From Larus michahellis (taxonomy: Eukaryota > Chordata > Aves > Charadriiformes > Laridae): a stretch of DNA of 64,000 nucleotides. Shown piece by piece: positions 12,801 through 27,800 of this stretch (position 1 is the stretch's first letter; each line of letters starts with the position of its first letter). The notes beneath the pieces were generated by a model. It ran no database searches and was not told the origin of the DNA. It saw nothing but the letters and a program-made list of their open reading frames with translations. The DNA lies in contig NC_133897.1 of assembly GCF_964199755.1 (NCBI RefSeq), positions 114,709,579 to 114,773,578 on the forward strand, written 5' to 3'. A program made the translations under genes and the position numbers.

Positions 12801-15800
12801 TTTTTGTCTAAACATAAGCCTGTGAGTGCCATGTGAATGGTTCCCTTTCGAGTACTTGTCATCATGAGACAGGCTTCTGTCAGTGCAAATCAAATGTGAT
12901 CGGAGAAAGATGTGATAAGTGCTTGGTAAGCAAATATTTGCCTGTTTTTAATATCTGCATTTTCTTGTATCTTGGTGTTCGTGTTTATTTATAGATATTG
13001 ATTAGAACAGATACAGAGAATAGCAGCAACTATATTGAGGGGAGAGGGGTTCAGTTGCTGGAGCAGAGACCAAAGGTTTGTCTGCACGAGATTTTGCGGT
13101 TGCAAATTACTCTGCCTGTGCTCTTTGCAGATGCAAAGCTATATAGTTGACTCAGCACCCTTCTGTATAGGGCTGTTCAGGCTAGTGCTGCACTTGAGGA
13201 CAGCATGCGGTCATGTTGGCTTACCAAAAAACCAAACTGAACACTGGTAACAGACCTGAAGGGATCTTAGTGCTGTGCTTCTGCAAAATGAAGGCGGAGT
13301 GGGAATATCTGAAGAATGTGGCTTGGGATAATAAATACTTCATGGCTGAACACCAAAGGGATTCAGCTAGACAGGCCTGTTACAAGAACAAGTAGATGTT
13401 CACGGGTGATACAAAACAACAGTTCCCAGACTTTGCTAAGTGTAGAACTGCCTCAGAGACCAGAGCAGGAAATCTGTGCCCAGTTACTGCCCCTGTGCCA
13501 GGCCAGCTGAATGCCTTTCAATCCACATATACAGGATGTCACTGACCTGCTCTGTTCTAGTCTTTCATTCACATTCACAGAAATCTGTGCCTGATCAGCA
13601 CAATCCACCCTCACCTCGTGGAAGTCTTTAAATTAAAATAACTTCAAACTTTAAAACATAAAGTCTCACTAATGAGATTGGAGGACCAAGAGAGTGTTTC
13701 AGTGTTCACTTTCTCACCCAGACGCATACTTGCATATAGCTGGGAACAGTGAAGCCATAAGGCCAGGGAGTTCTCCCACAGCAGTCACACAGTGCTGCCC
13801 AATATTCATGCAGGTCAGACAGCAGGGAAAGTAAATAAGAGAAAATAAGAGTGTACATCATATTGTTTTCAAAAAATTATGAAATATAGCTCAAATGTAT
13901 TTACTTTCTGTCCAATAGAATGGTTATTATGGCCTGCTTACTGGATTTGGCTGCATTCCCTGCAATTGCAGTCAATTTGGCTCAGTTTCCGAGGACTGCA
14001 ATCATCAGGGGCAGTGTCACTGTGTACCAGGAGTGGCTGGAGAAAAGTGCGATCGTTGTGCTCATGGCTTTCATGCGTTCCAGAATGGTGGCTGCACACG
14101 TAAGCTCTAATCCATGATCCTTTCAGGATTTGTCTGGAATTTCTTTCAGCAATACATTTTATGTTAAACTCTGTCAAAGGTCAGTTGTTTTGATGACTAT
14201 ACAGAAAAATCTGTAGAATGGTCTCCTAATACTTTGATTAAGCTAAGGAACAAAACATTTCTTTGATTGCTTATTGTGCTTGTGAAAGGTGGTGACTATG
14301 AAATAACAACTCATAAAGGTTGCATGAGAGAAATACTACGTCCTCAATAGCTCCTTTGTCTCTTTTTTGACAAAACCCTTCAGTCCTTCAGATAGAATAG
14401 AAACTTCTTTATTTCTGCAATTGTAAAAGTTCAGAGCTACTACTCTTACAGACTTTTAGCTTGTTTTTTTCATTTAATTCTTTAAAATATATTTTATACT
14501 TTGATAAGATGTCATTGACTGTTTTCCCATTATTACTTAGATGTGTACAAATTTTAATCATGATACAGAGGAAAATTTTAACCCAAACAGAGAACATGCC
14601 ATCAAAAAAACTAATTTATGATGTTAATAAGATGCCCTTTTCAACACAGGATAGCTAAAGGAATGTCTACCATTTCTTCAACCTGGCAGAAACATTTTTT
14701 TTCATGCTTCAAATAGTATAGTAATATGGAATCTGCAGTGAGAATATGTGATAGGATTATGGTTTGGAACATATATACTGTGTCTTTACTAAGAATAGAA
14801 GATCCCTTAGGTACCTTTAACTGTTTCAGTCCTGAAAATTTTGTAAATATTATTAAAACAGTTAATAAACCCGCTTTTCTAAACTTCTGCTTTTTAGCAA
14901 GAATAGTATTGCATTTCTTAAAAAGGCAAGTGCTTCTTACAGCCGTCAGTTATTATAAAAATAGTTATCCATCCCTATTATTCACTAAGCAATTTTTGAA
15001 AAGTACTAATTCCTGAGATTAATCCTTTCACCTGCTTGAGAACATTATCATATCTCCTGATGAGTTTTGTATCCTCTGTAATAGGATTTCTTTTCCTGCA
15101 AATTTATTCTTCTCCACAATAATTTTATTTGGCTTTGTTGGTTCCCCCATGGAAATGCAGCACTGCTTTTTAAACCACCAAACAGGCTATGTCAAGAAGC
15201 AATAATGGGCTTTCAATGGAAAGATGAAATGTCACTGTGGTCATAATTTGTTTCTCAGTGATTAGGGATGGCAAGGAGTTCCTGGTGGAATGGATAAACT
15301 GTACTGTATAATTAAGAAAAGTAAGACTATCAGTGGTTTTGGAATTGCTTCTCTGTAGCTAAAGCAAGGATAAAGCTAATCATTCAGTCCTATTTCTCTT
15401 GCAGCCTGTGACTGCGCCCATACTCAGAACAACTGTAATGCTGATTCTGGCCAATGCATTTGTCCCCCTCACACTCGTGGACCGAAATGTGAACTCTGTG
15501 AGGAAAATCACTGGGGACTCTCTCCTAAACTTGGGTGCAAGGTATGATAGGCTAACTGAAAAGCCATGGCTGTTAAAAGCAATTTGCCTTATGCTAATGT
15601 CAGAATTGGACTCTGTTTTCAGAACCTCAATCTTTATTATCTATCTCAAAGTGTTACTGCAACATGCTTACATTAAAAAATAAAAATAAAAAATCAGACT
15701 GTAAAGTCTTTATTGAGGAACCTTCTAAGAAAGCTGTCTTTGAAAAACCTGATCAGAGTGCCCATTCTGCATGGATCCTAGTAAAATTTTGAAGTGTGTA

Positions 15801-18800
15801 TTCTAACTTTTAGTTGCTTAAATAGTGATACTAGAACAGATTCATAGCAACAATTGGCAGCAAGGAACATAGTTTCTGTGTTAATCAAGGAGCGATGATA
15901 TTATGGTTTCAAGAACAAAATCTAGCTTATCTTGAAAGTCACTGCATGCTTTTTGTCTGAATATTTAAAATTAAAATGGTATAAGGTAGTTACTATTTCG
16001 TGAATGGAAAAATGGTAACTGCCATTATCTCAGCTTAATATTTATGATTAAGCAGTAAAATGCCAAAGTCCCTGCAGATCCAAGGAGTAGCAACCATTTG
16101 CGCAATTAGGTTCATGCAGTAAATTCCTGACAGATGTGGCATTGGGCCAATCTTTATTTTATAAATATTGAGATTTTAAAAAGCCTCAGAATTACATGAA
16201 TGTGATGGGTAATTTCAATGGAGAAGCCACAAATATAATCAACTTGACAAGATCTGTCATTATACGCAGTAAGTACTTGACAAGTACAAGTATCAGACAA
16301 ATTGTTTTCTTTTTCCTGTCTTTAATTTCTTAGAGTAAGGATGATAAAATAGTCCTATAATATCTCTTCAGAGTTTACCATCTTAGTGATTTATAGCAAC
16401 TTACTTGGCAGCCGCTCTTTAAACCGCAGCTTTGTCAGCTACCAGCTACTGTCATTCTTACCTAATGTTCTGCAAATACACCGTGCTGGTCCCTGTGCAT
16501 TTCCCTTGAAGTGTTCCTTTCATAGGGTGATTCCACAGCAATTGCCAATGATCAAGTTTTAATTAAATATGTAACTGCTCACTTTTGCTAAGTTTTTTAG
16601 CATTCCTTTTGGTTACAGCATCACAGTAATTAACATGAATTATGCTAATGTATTTTAGTCACTTTCTTGATGCAACCAACAATATTGTGATCTGCAGGTA
16701 ACGGTCCCAACAGAGGCTCCCCTCTGCTGAAGAGTCAGCTGTGTCAGGTTGAGATATGGTGCAATGTCTACTGGCAAACCCTGGAAAGGCTCTTACGCGC
16801 TCTCTACAGGGATGAAATGGGGGAGATGCTATCACAAACCCAGCTGGTCTGCTTTTGCAACACAGACTGCACTAGTGGGATACTTCATCTCTCTCGGTTT
16901 CTTGCAGTTTTCTTGGTATTCAGCATCCATTTCTGGGTGCAGTGATGGAGCAGAGTCATGTTTTGCTTACAACCCTTTTCAAGTGTGCTACAGCACAGTT
17001 AATCAGACCTTAGAAGTTCTTATTTATCTTTATCACATATAGATAGACATTGAAGTACATGTAAATTATTTCTATTATGATTCTTAAAATAGGGTTTGAT
17101 GTTCAGAGACGTAGACCTTTAATGATATCTGTGTGTCAAAGTTGTCAACTTGCATGCTCATAAAGTGTATTAGACTAGGCAGTGTAGTACCTAGTGCTTG
17201 CTGCTAGAGTAAAAACTACTTAATATAAAGAGTACTAATGGTCAGCAGCCAGCTTGAGAAGAACACTAAAGGATACATAGTGATGTGGGTCTTTGTGTAG
17301 AGCTTTACAAAGTAAGGCTTTTCATCTCAGAGATCATAAGGAAAGAAGACTCAGGGAAAATGCTCACAGTCAGGCGATGAATGTACCTTTTGCCTGCACT
17401 GTTAGAAATAACTACAGAGCAAAATTGGACCTGTTAAGTAGCCATAGAGATGAAATTAAGACTGAAGATTAGATCTGCTTCAAAAAAGAAAACCAAATTC
17501 AGTACATCCAGTTTGCATATTTGTAATAACAGGTTCATATTACTGATCGCATAAAGAAGGATGGGCTCTGACAGGGAACAGTATTCCTTTAGTACTGAGC
17601 TGCAGTGCATGCTGAGCTTCCCACCTTTGAATGCAAAGAGATTCTTAATTACTCATCAGATAGTAAATGAAGCTCGAGCAAGTTGTAGGCCCTATTAATG
17701 CTTCTCGACATCTTAAAAGAATGTCAGTATTAAGATTTTTCTTTCTATCATACTTATAAAATTATTGTACTTAGGGGTTTCTTTCCTCTGACTTTTATGT
17801 AACATTTAACATTTTAATTTACTTGCTGCACTCAATGCATACTATTTTGAATAAAGTTTTTTGGGTTTATTTTTTTTCTGGAACAGGTTCCTTCAACTCC
17901 CTTGATTCCCAACCCAGATCTGGGAATCAACAGAGCTTGTTACTTTTTGCCATCCACTGTTTACTGGAAATGCAGTTCTTTGTTCAAATACTAACCAAAC
18001 AACCCCATTTCTATGTGGAAGTTCTTCCCTTTTATTATTGTATGGTAGTTGTTGACAAACATTGAGTTTTAAGGGACACTCTAAATTTACTGTGGTGTTT
18101 CTGTTGTAACAAAATTGTTTTTAAAGATCTGCTATTTATGAACATTTCTTCTTTTCATCTAAGGCTTGCAACTGTAGCGACACTGGTTCAGCCAATCTCC
18201 AGTGTGACGTGTTGACGGGTCAATGCCAGTGCAAGGTTGAATTTGGAGGACTAGATTGTTCCAGGTGTGCATTAGGCTACAGGGACTATCCGGACTGTGT
18301 TGCCTGTGACTGCGACTTGAGTGGAACCAAAGCGGAGATGTGTAATGACACTGAAGGACTTTGTGGTTGTGAAGAAGAAACTGGCATCTGTACCTGCAAG
18401 GTACTGAAGTATTCAGACACTTTTGGGACAGCATTGGGTTTTTCTGGTCATTTATTACATCGAAGTCACAGAAGGTGTAGGGCTGAGAGGACTTCAAAAG
18501 GCAATCTGTATCCCTTCTTTGAGACATTTCCGAGTACACCCAAATTGCCCCTAAAGGATTTTTTGTGCCAGAGCTAAACAGGTGTTATTATTAATCAGCT
18601 GTGTTAAAAACTGCCAAATGAGGTTTACCACTTTGGACAGATGCAAAACAATCGTAAGCAGAGAAGGTAGCAATGTTACCAACATGGCACTGTTATTTCT
18701 GTTCTCAGAAATTCCTATGATAATACTAGGCAGTTTGTCTCTCCTACCTCCTTTTGTTTTGTTTTACGTAGCCAGGTAATTTTATTCCCATTTTGTGGTC

Positions 18801-21800
18801 ACAAAATTACTGTGGCCCAGTACTTTTAGACAGAATTCATGGAATTTGATGTGGATGTGCGTTAAGAAGTCAGGAGCAAGACACATTGTATACCTAATCA
18901 AAGAAGGTAATTTCTATCTGAGTAATGCTGAATACTTGCTAAGTTTGCAAAACAGCCACTGTACATCTGATAGAACAATGGCTGGTGTCGTTCTAGTCTT
19001 GTACAGGACTTGGCATATTTCACGACTATGGTTTTGCTGCAGTCCTAAATTCAAATAGATTACATTTGCTCAATGTAAGATCCATGTGTTTATTCTGTAT
19101 TAAGTGAATTTCTGTGACCGCGTCATTCTTGTATGTTCAGAGTCCTCTTTTTCGTGGATTAGTGTTGTAAGGTAGAAATGAATGAGGATGCATTTGTCTT
19201 GCTTTTTCTTTTGCTCCTACATTTCTATCTGCCTCCTTTTGAATAGGGTAAAGCGCTGGCTGTGAGTTCTGGGACAAAATTTTTGTAAATTTTATTAAAC
19301 ATACGAGAATGGTGCTAGTGACTTCAGGGTCACTGTGTTTTTCTGTATGATGTAAATGCCTTTGATACCAAGAGCAGTGCCATATGAACTATTTTTTATG
19401 GTATGATTTTTACGTGTTTTATTTATCCCACTTGCTTTTTTCTACAGTTGCATTTTGCCTTGCGAATAGTTCCAATAATAATAGTTCGTAACTCATATGC
19501 GTTATTCGTTAGTTGGTATTTAAAATTGTGGGGTTTTTTCAGTACATGTAGAACATTGGAGAAGAACCAGCTGTAACAGATAAAAGTATTCTGATGCAAT
19601 GGGCAATACAAAGAAAATGTTACTGCCTCAAGTGAGGGAAAACAATTCCTTCATAGAGTCTAGAAATACTTTGCTGCAAGAGTGCACTTCTGAGTGCAGG
19701 TCACATTAAATGACCTAATCTTGAAGTTTTTGAGCACACAATCCCTGATAAGAAGGTTGTTTTTTTCTTAACTTAAAAGCATAAATTCCCTACATACTGT
19801 TTTGTCAATGAATTATTTCATTCTCTGTGTAGAGACAGACAGCACTTCTACAGCTTCTTCCATCCTAGATGTGAAAGTATTTTAAAAAACTAATTAAATG
19901 TTAGAAAAGTCAAGTGAATAAGCTATTATATTCTTATCCTCGTTACACAAATGGAAGAAATGAAATACAGAGAAGTTTTTCCTGCTTATACACACGTGGT
20001 TTTATTAGGTTTGGGAACAGCACACAGATTCAGATGATACAGCCTGCTTGTTTGACTACCCAAATGATAATGATAGGATGAAACTAACAAATAAAAGATG
20101 GAGAATTTCAGGATTTTTTAAAATGTTGCAAGTTCAAATTTGTTTTCTATGCTATAACCAAAGTCAGTGCTAATGAATAACTCACGTATATTGCTAATAG
20201 TAATAGTGAAGTCTGAATCGACATTGTTATATAAAAAAAGGAAACATTAAATGTAGAGATTTAGTAGGACAGATTTTTCTGAAAAGGTGAGAGTCTGTTC
20301 TTGAAAGATTGATAGAAAAGAATTTACTTCAAGGCAAGAAATGTATGCCTTCATAGGTCTCTCTCCAGTCTTCTGGTTAAAGGTGCCAGTGGGCACTGAC
20401 TGTAGTTTTGGGTGTTTCTTCAAGTGGGGTTTACCAGCTGGGAATTGAGTGCAAAAACAGATGCTTGGGAATAGGTCCGCTGATTCCTATTCGTACTGAG
20501 CAGTTTCTTTGTCTTGGAGAGCCCATTTTCCAGACTTGGGCGGGGAGGGGGGGTGGGGGTGGGGGCAGGGGGAAAGATTTTTCTGTCTTGAATGGAAATG
20601 TATAGCTGCGAATTTTCTCTAGAAAATCAAATACATGAGTTTAGCTTGCATGTTTTGTGTATTTAAAAAGAAAAAAAGGCAGTGGTAAATAATGACTAAT
20701 ATATTGCATAGGAAAACAGAATAGATACAATAATTAACTTCCTATTATGTAGTTTACATAGCAACTAGTTTTTCTTCCAAAAAGAACCATCTTTCATTCA
20801 GCTAGCAAAGTAATATGAGTGTGCTGTTGTGTTTTTTTTATTTCCTCCAGGAAAATGTATTTGGTCTACAATGCAGTGAATGTAAACCTGGAACTTTTGC
20901 TCTGTCTGCTAACAATGCACTAGGTTGTACTCCGTGCTTCTGTTTTGGGATGTCCACATTTTGTTCTGAACTAGAAGATCATGTGAGAATTCCTGTAAGT
21001 AGAGTGACATAAATATACAGACAGAGTTTGGTGTTATCCTCAGGTTAGGCGCCACACTGGTGTGCGTAAGGCTGCATACATTTAATGAATCAGGCGGAAT
21101 GTAATTCGGTAGCTTACGGTCGCAGTGGCATATGGCAGAACAAAATAGAAAGCAAATGGTAGGTGGTCATAGTCTTATTTATGAAACCTTGTGTTTCACT
21201 TGTTGCTTTTTTAAAAATATAAATATAAAATATATTTCCCAATTTTTTTTGATTGGGCATTTATTACTCTAAGATGGACTATTGACTATACTAAAGCAGC
21301 TAACACTGTTAATACCATATTACACTGAGATATTTTTGTTCAATGAATCTTTTGCTCTTTGTGTTGCAGATAACCTTAACTCCAGATCAGTACATTCTGC
21401 ATGTAGTAGCTCAAAGTAACCTAACTGGAACAGTGGAAGGAGTATTTTCACAATTTCCTGATGTTTTACTGGATGCTGCCATAGTCAGAAAATACTTAAA
21501 TACAGAAACATTTTACTGGAGGTTACCAGAGCAGTTTCAGGGAGACCAGGTAAGATCATTAAATAATTAGAATGCCTTGTAGATAATTGCTTTATTGTCT
21601 AATAGTCTCTCCTTTATTGTATAGTAGTCACTTTGATAATATTTTTCTGCGTTAGTTCTGTTCTTATAGGTCATAATATTATAAACACTCAGTGGCTTAA
21701 CTTATTTATAGCAAGCACAAACAATATGTTTACATTATCTTTTCCTAATGAGATTTTTCTTGACCCTGTGAATTGTTAACACCCGTATTTAATTAACATG

Positions 21801-24800
21801 TTACTCTTCAGAGATTGTGTGGGGTGGGAGAGAGTGATGTATTCAATTTTATTTTAGAAACCTGAAAGACTTTTCAGCCTTGACGTTAGATTCAGTATGT
21901 AGATCATGGAATCTCTGCTGCTTAGGAATTAAATGAAAGTTGAGTGCACACCTTGAAAGGGCCTAAGAGAAGAAACCGAGACTGCTTTTTAGAAATACGC
22001 ATTTAACCTTGGTGTAAAACCTGCTGAGTTTAAGTCAATTTTCATGTTTTATTGCCAATTCTTCAAAGAACTGACAGTTTTCAAGTCTTCTGATGATGAT
22101 AAAATATTCTAGCTCTAACCTTGGAATAAATAAAAGTAATAATTTTTTATCGAAACAGCTCATGGCCTATGGGGGGAAGCTGAGATATACTGTTGCTTTT
22201 TATGCTTTGGATGGCTTTGGAACCTCAAATTTTGAGCCACAGATTCTAATGAAAGGAGGTCACACCAGCAAGTTGGTCATCTGTGTAGACATCCCTTCGC
22301 CAGAAAATGGAGTAAGAACTGACAAGGAAGTAGAAATGAAGGAGGTAAGCCCAAACACTGGTGTGGAAATCTTTCTTTTCTTCTATGAGCATTTACAGAA
22401 AAGTTCTATGTATTTAATAAAACACTTCGAAAAATGCGTATCTGATTTCAAATAGACTGAGAACACTTGGATTAAAATGCATCTATTTTAGGGAAAAATG
22501 GCTGGGAATATTGTGCTGTAGCAGCACATAACATTTTGATATTGTTTTCACTTTTGGAAGTGCTGAAGATGTGGCTGTGGCAAGCTTTTCAAACACAGAC
22601 TCAGAATTCAGTGGTAAATGACAGGCAGCCAGGTATTGTCATTCTCAGTCAGTCTCATAATTTTGTAGCCCGTATGTTACGTTCACAGCCCAGGAGCATC
22701 ACATGGGGCATGAATCTTAGCCTAGCAGGAGCAGTAAGTTGCAGTAGTGCCCACTGGACAATTTCAGAGAAGATAGCGAAGATCTCCTTTGGTCTCTGGC
22801 ACTCCCTGCTGACTGAGGCTGAGGTGAGGTCTAGTCTCTCTTCTTGACAGGAGGCGGGATACAGTTACAGCAGCTGTTTCTAACTTCTCATAAAATGAGT
22901 GCTGTGAAGTCCAGGTCTTTTGGCTGTCTGGGTTCTCCAGATCTAGCCAGAAGAAGCTGTGCCATTCAGGCCTTGACTGCTTTCCTGTAGAAACTGGTCA
23001 GGGAAGTTGAGTGCAGGGAAGGGAAGGAGAGGAGAAATGATATAAACCCATGTCTTGTTCTAATGCGGACCATGATTTTGGATTTTCTGGGACCTAGGGT
23101 TTAGACATAGACACTATGACTGCATTTCAAAAAGAACACATAAGGAGAAAGAGAACACTAACTTGAAGTGAGCTTCAACACTCATGGTTTTAATAATACA
23201 TGTTATGTTTCCCTAGGATTCTTGGAAGTATTTTAACTCTGTATCTGATGAGCCTGTCTTACGTTCTGACTTCATGTCTGTGCTAAGCAATGTTGAATAC
23301 ATCCTTATCAAGGCAGCTTATGGCCAAGGATTACAGCAAAGCAGGTAAAGCAATCTCTGATTGCATTTACTTATTATATTGCATTTACTGTAATTTAACC
23401 TAGAAATAGTCCCAGCTGAGCTATACAATAAAGATTTAACTCAAATTAGAGAAATTTCCAATTTCCTATTTATGACTTTTGCTCTTCTGATAAGGAAACA
23501 TTTATGACCTATAATGGCAGTGGAATCCATTTTTAATTTTTTTTCTGTGAAATGCTAAATGTCTCTGCTGCTTACTTTGATAGGAAAGCTCATAAAGAAG
23601 CACAGAGCCTTACAAGCTGATGCAGTGTTCTGCAGGATGGGTGATACAGTTAGATGATTTCTAAATTATTTCTTTCCCATTTTATTTTTATAGGTATTGA
23701 AAATTTTGTTTGGTTTTTTTTTTCAGTTGAAACATAGCTCCCTAAGTTCTCAGGTTTGTACCAATCTAGATCTCTCCTGTAGCCTTATGTGCAGTGATAA
23801 TAAACCACTTCTTTATGGGAGCGGTAGTAAAATATTCCCACCTCAGAATGGTAGCTTTTTACTGCCATTTTGAACAGAACTAGGTTACTAATGAGAAGGA
23901 GGAGATGGGATATAGTCATTGCATCTGTCAGCTCGGAAACTAATAAAAAAACCCCAGAAATGCATCCAGTGAAAACCCAATATCTGTACATCTTCACAGA
24001 TGTGAAGAGGTGTGATTCCACTTCCAGATGTGGACTATTTTTGATTTGCAGTCCGTCACCTATATGTTTGTTAGCTCTGTCCAAAAATTTGTGGGACAAA
24101 CCAGATGTATTTCTGTCTAGTGTTTTCTGAGGCAGAAATACATACTCTTGTATTGTAGGTTTGTCAACCATTGCAGACCAATGGGTTCAACCTATATTAC
24201 TTTGAAGTACTTCTGATTTGTTTGGTTTAGGTTCTAAAATTCCATAAATACGTAAAGAATCTTCAGATTTTATTGAGATATTTGCATGAGGAAAAGGGAA
24301 TCATGGGAGATTATGCATGTAGCCCTGACCTTGAAGCATAGAAGTGTTTGGATCTCAGTTTTGGTGCTATTTCTCTAGATATTCACACTCTCTTCTGCAT
24401 ATATTTTGTAGAATTGCAAATATCTCAATGGAAATTGCAGTGAAGTTTGAAGAAATGCATCTAGGCAGAGCTAGAGCTCATCTTGTAGAGCAATGTAGAT
24501 GTCCTACTGGTTATGCTGGATTGTCCTGTCAGGTATAGAATCCTTGAATACTTCTTGTGTGTCTAATAGTGAGATAATAAAAAAAGTTACTTAAACGTCT
24601 TTTAGAATTGTTTGTAACTGGATTATATATTTTTTACTTTACTCCCCTTACAAATAGAGCTGTGCTCCAGGATACTACAGGGGAAGGCATACAGAACTCA
24701 GTGTCAAAGAGCCTCACGCTCTGATAGTACCTTGTGTGCCCTGTCAGTGCAACAACCACAGCGAAACCTGTGATCCTGAAACTGGAAAGTGCTTGGTATG

Positions 24801-27800
24801 TACTATTTATAAATTTTTCTGTTGGTTTCACCTGAACATACTGTGGCAGTAACCTATGGAAGGAGTTTCTGGGCAAAGTATATGGCTGCACTATTTGGGT
24901 AAAGTATAATTCCCCCTGCAACTCTGAAAAATGGGAAATCTTTCCCATAGAGTCTGTTCAGTAAAACTATCAAGCTTTTTAGGAACTAACATCTTCCAAA
25001 TAATTAATTATTTTAGTTTTAATTTTACTTTAAAAATAACTCATGTATCTGTTCAGTTTAGCTGTTCTTCTGTGAGACTTTTTGAGCGTCTGTCCTTGAT
25101 CTGGCCAAGGTCTGCTTAGTCACACAAAAAAGAAGTAAAGGGATCAGTAAGCCATACCATACCACAGACTGGGTAAAGTCAAATTCTGTTTCTCTCAGGA
25201 AGAGAATCCTCTGGGCAGCTTTAAGTGAGGCTTTTTTAACTCTGGAGACTGAAGTAATATAAAGATATGCCTCAGCTAAGTTAATTTGATTGCAAAGGGT
25301 TGCAAAGAGGGGCCACATCTGACTAATACATTGCCTCTCTCTTGTGCGCTGACAGCTCCATGGACAGCAAATTCTTAGCTAACCAAATAAGGCACATGAA
25401 GTCTGTTCTCTGGTATGGCTCAGTATTCTTTCCTAAGGGTTTTTACATTTTCTTTGTTTTTCCAGTGGTGAGTTGGTTAGTTCAAAGTCAAATTCATCTG
25501 AATTCTCTCTGGAAGAGAGTTTTTTAAATGAGTTTCTTTAGTCCTTCAGGCTTTTGTAAACCGTTCTTTCGCTTTCAGGTTTGTCCTAAATTATGTAACT
25601 CATTAATAAGATATATGGTTCTCATTTCTACAAGGCCGAAACATATAGATCTTTCACACTAGTGAATACTGGTCATTCTCTCTCTCAGCTTCTTGTCGCA
25701 GGGGTGGCAAGTCACCTACGTGTTAAGATTACTACTGAAACATTTTCAGCTGAGTAATGTAAGCAAAAGCGATGGTTTTCACCTCTGACTTCTGCTCCTG
25801 TAAAATAGGAGGCTGCATTGCTATTGCTTACTGTCTTCGACTAACCTCTAAAATATACACACTCTCAAGAATATGAATCAAAAAAAAAAAGGAAAAAAGA
25901 AAAAAATGGTCAAAAAAAGGGAGAAACTGAATTTTATTCACTTAGGGGACTAATCAAATTATTTTTATAATACCGATTTAGTGTTTTAATATTAATATCA
26001 CTGTCTGTTGATCAGTACTGTTGACAAATTAAATATAGTGTCTGTGGATGGTCCTGGGTTTATAGCATTCATAGGTATTTGCTGAAACATTGAAACTTAT
26101 ATTTTTCATCCAGCTATCTTGTTTAATTTTTTCCATCAGTTTCTTCTTTCTTTTTTTTTTTTTTTTCCTTTTGAGGGTTTTTTGCTTTGTGCTGTGATTC
26201 CTTGGCCTGAATTGGATTAATAGAAGTAGAAATATAGAAACCTTAATGGAAATTTAGAACATAAATTGGGGCAGCCTGCCTGAGGGGGCATTCACATAAA
26301 AGAAAATATGCTGGCATTCTGTTTATTTTTGCATAAAAGGTTCCTCAACTCAGAGAATGCTGACCAATGGGTAGTGACATTTAGAGATGATTGTTGAAAA
26401 CTGTACACATTTATCGATTGGCGGGAAGATAAAGTTCCTCTTGTTTGTTGTTGTTTTAAACTGTCTGAATTCCTTTTTGTGTGTCAGAACTGCAGAGATA
26501 ATACAGTTGGTGATTACTGCAGTGCTTGTGCCCCAGGCTACTATGGGAAAGTAATTGGATCTGTCAACGACTGCTCTCTTTGTGCCTGTCCCAGAGCCAA
26601 CCCTGTTAGGTAACCAGAACTTATTAAATCCAATGTACATTTTAGTGTTCAGGATTTCTTGTGCTGTATGCCCCACCTTCTACTCCCCCCACGCTATCAA
26701 AACAGGAGTTAGTTATCATTACATGTCCTAAATTTTTAGATATTTGAAAGCTACCTATTTTAGTAAATGAAGCTTACATTCCGAGTTGTTCACAGCTAGT
26801 GGCAACTCTGTGAGGTTTTAAAATGATTAACTGATAGATAAGTCAAGATAAGAGTAGATCAGTCACATAGAATGTTTTATAGATAATGGAGTTAGTTGTT
26901 CTGACATGATTTAATTTCAAATGTGGGTCTCTCTCTCGTCATTCGAAAAATAATGCTTTTTTATTTACAAAGATTCAGGCCACCTCCGGTCAATGCAGGA
27001 ACTTTTCATGTCCTAGGGGAAGAACAAGTACCCTCTTGTTTGAAATTTACACATCTGTTTGTTTGGTAGTGGAACAGTTAACTTCATATTTTGAAAATCA
27101 AAATGCTGTGCAGGCTGTTTTTTCTCCAGAAGCCTGAAAAGCATATTTGTTGTTGGCTTTGGGATAATTGGATCAGAATAAGAGTCTAGCAACTCTGACG
27201 TTCTCATGCAAGTCTCAGTTAGATATATACCATAGCCATACCATGCAACACCATTTTTCTTTGTCTTATATTTTAAAAAGAAGGCCATAAGGTACTTTAA
27301 CAGTATACGGTAATGGAGTCACGTTGGGAAAGCAAACTTTTTATGAAACAAATAATTTAAAGTGCAAATTCTAGAGCACTGCATCAGATTGAATAGAGGA
27401 TGCTGTTGCTTGCAATATTCAACCTGTGGCTGAAGGTGTTCTCTGTCCTTGTATGGTCTTCCGTTTGTGTGCTAGCAGGTATTTGTTTATCCTTCCTCCA
27501 GTTTTAGTCCCACTTGTGTCCTGAAAGGTGCTCAGGATTACCACTGTGATGCCTGTCTCCCAGGGTATGAAGGACAGTACTGTCAAAGGTGAGTTACACA
27601 TGATGATCCCATTTATCCCCAACTCCCAAGGACAGTTTGATTAATATGAGCCATATTTGTACGCTGAGTAGATGATTCAGTGTTCATAAATATGAATGAC
27701 TGCTCAAGGACTTAGGGTGATTTGTTAGTTACTGTTAAGAAGCCATTAATTAAAAACCTATCAGTGATTCTCAAAGATAAATATGACATCTAATTTCATG

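Noticed and set aside
16749..17042. 97-codon open frame in intron 14
   Set aside because: No recognisable family, no splice or promoter evidence; length is within chance expectation.
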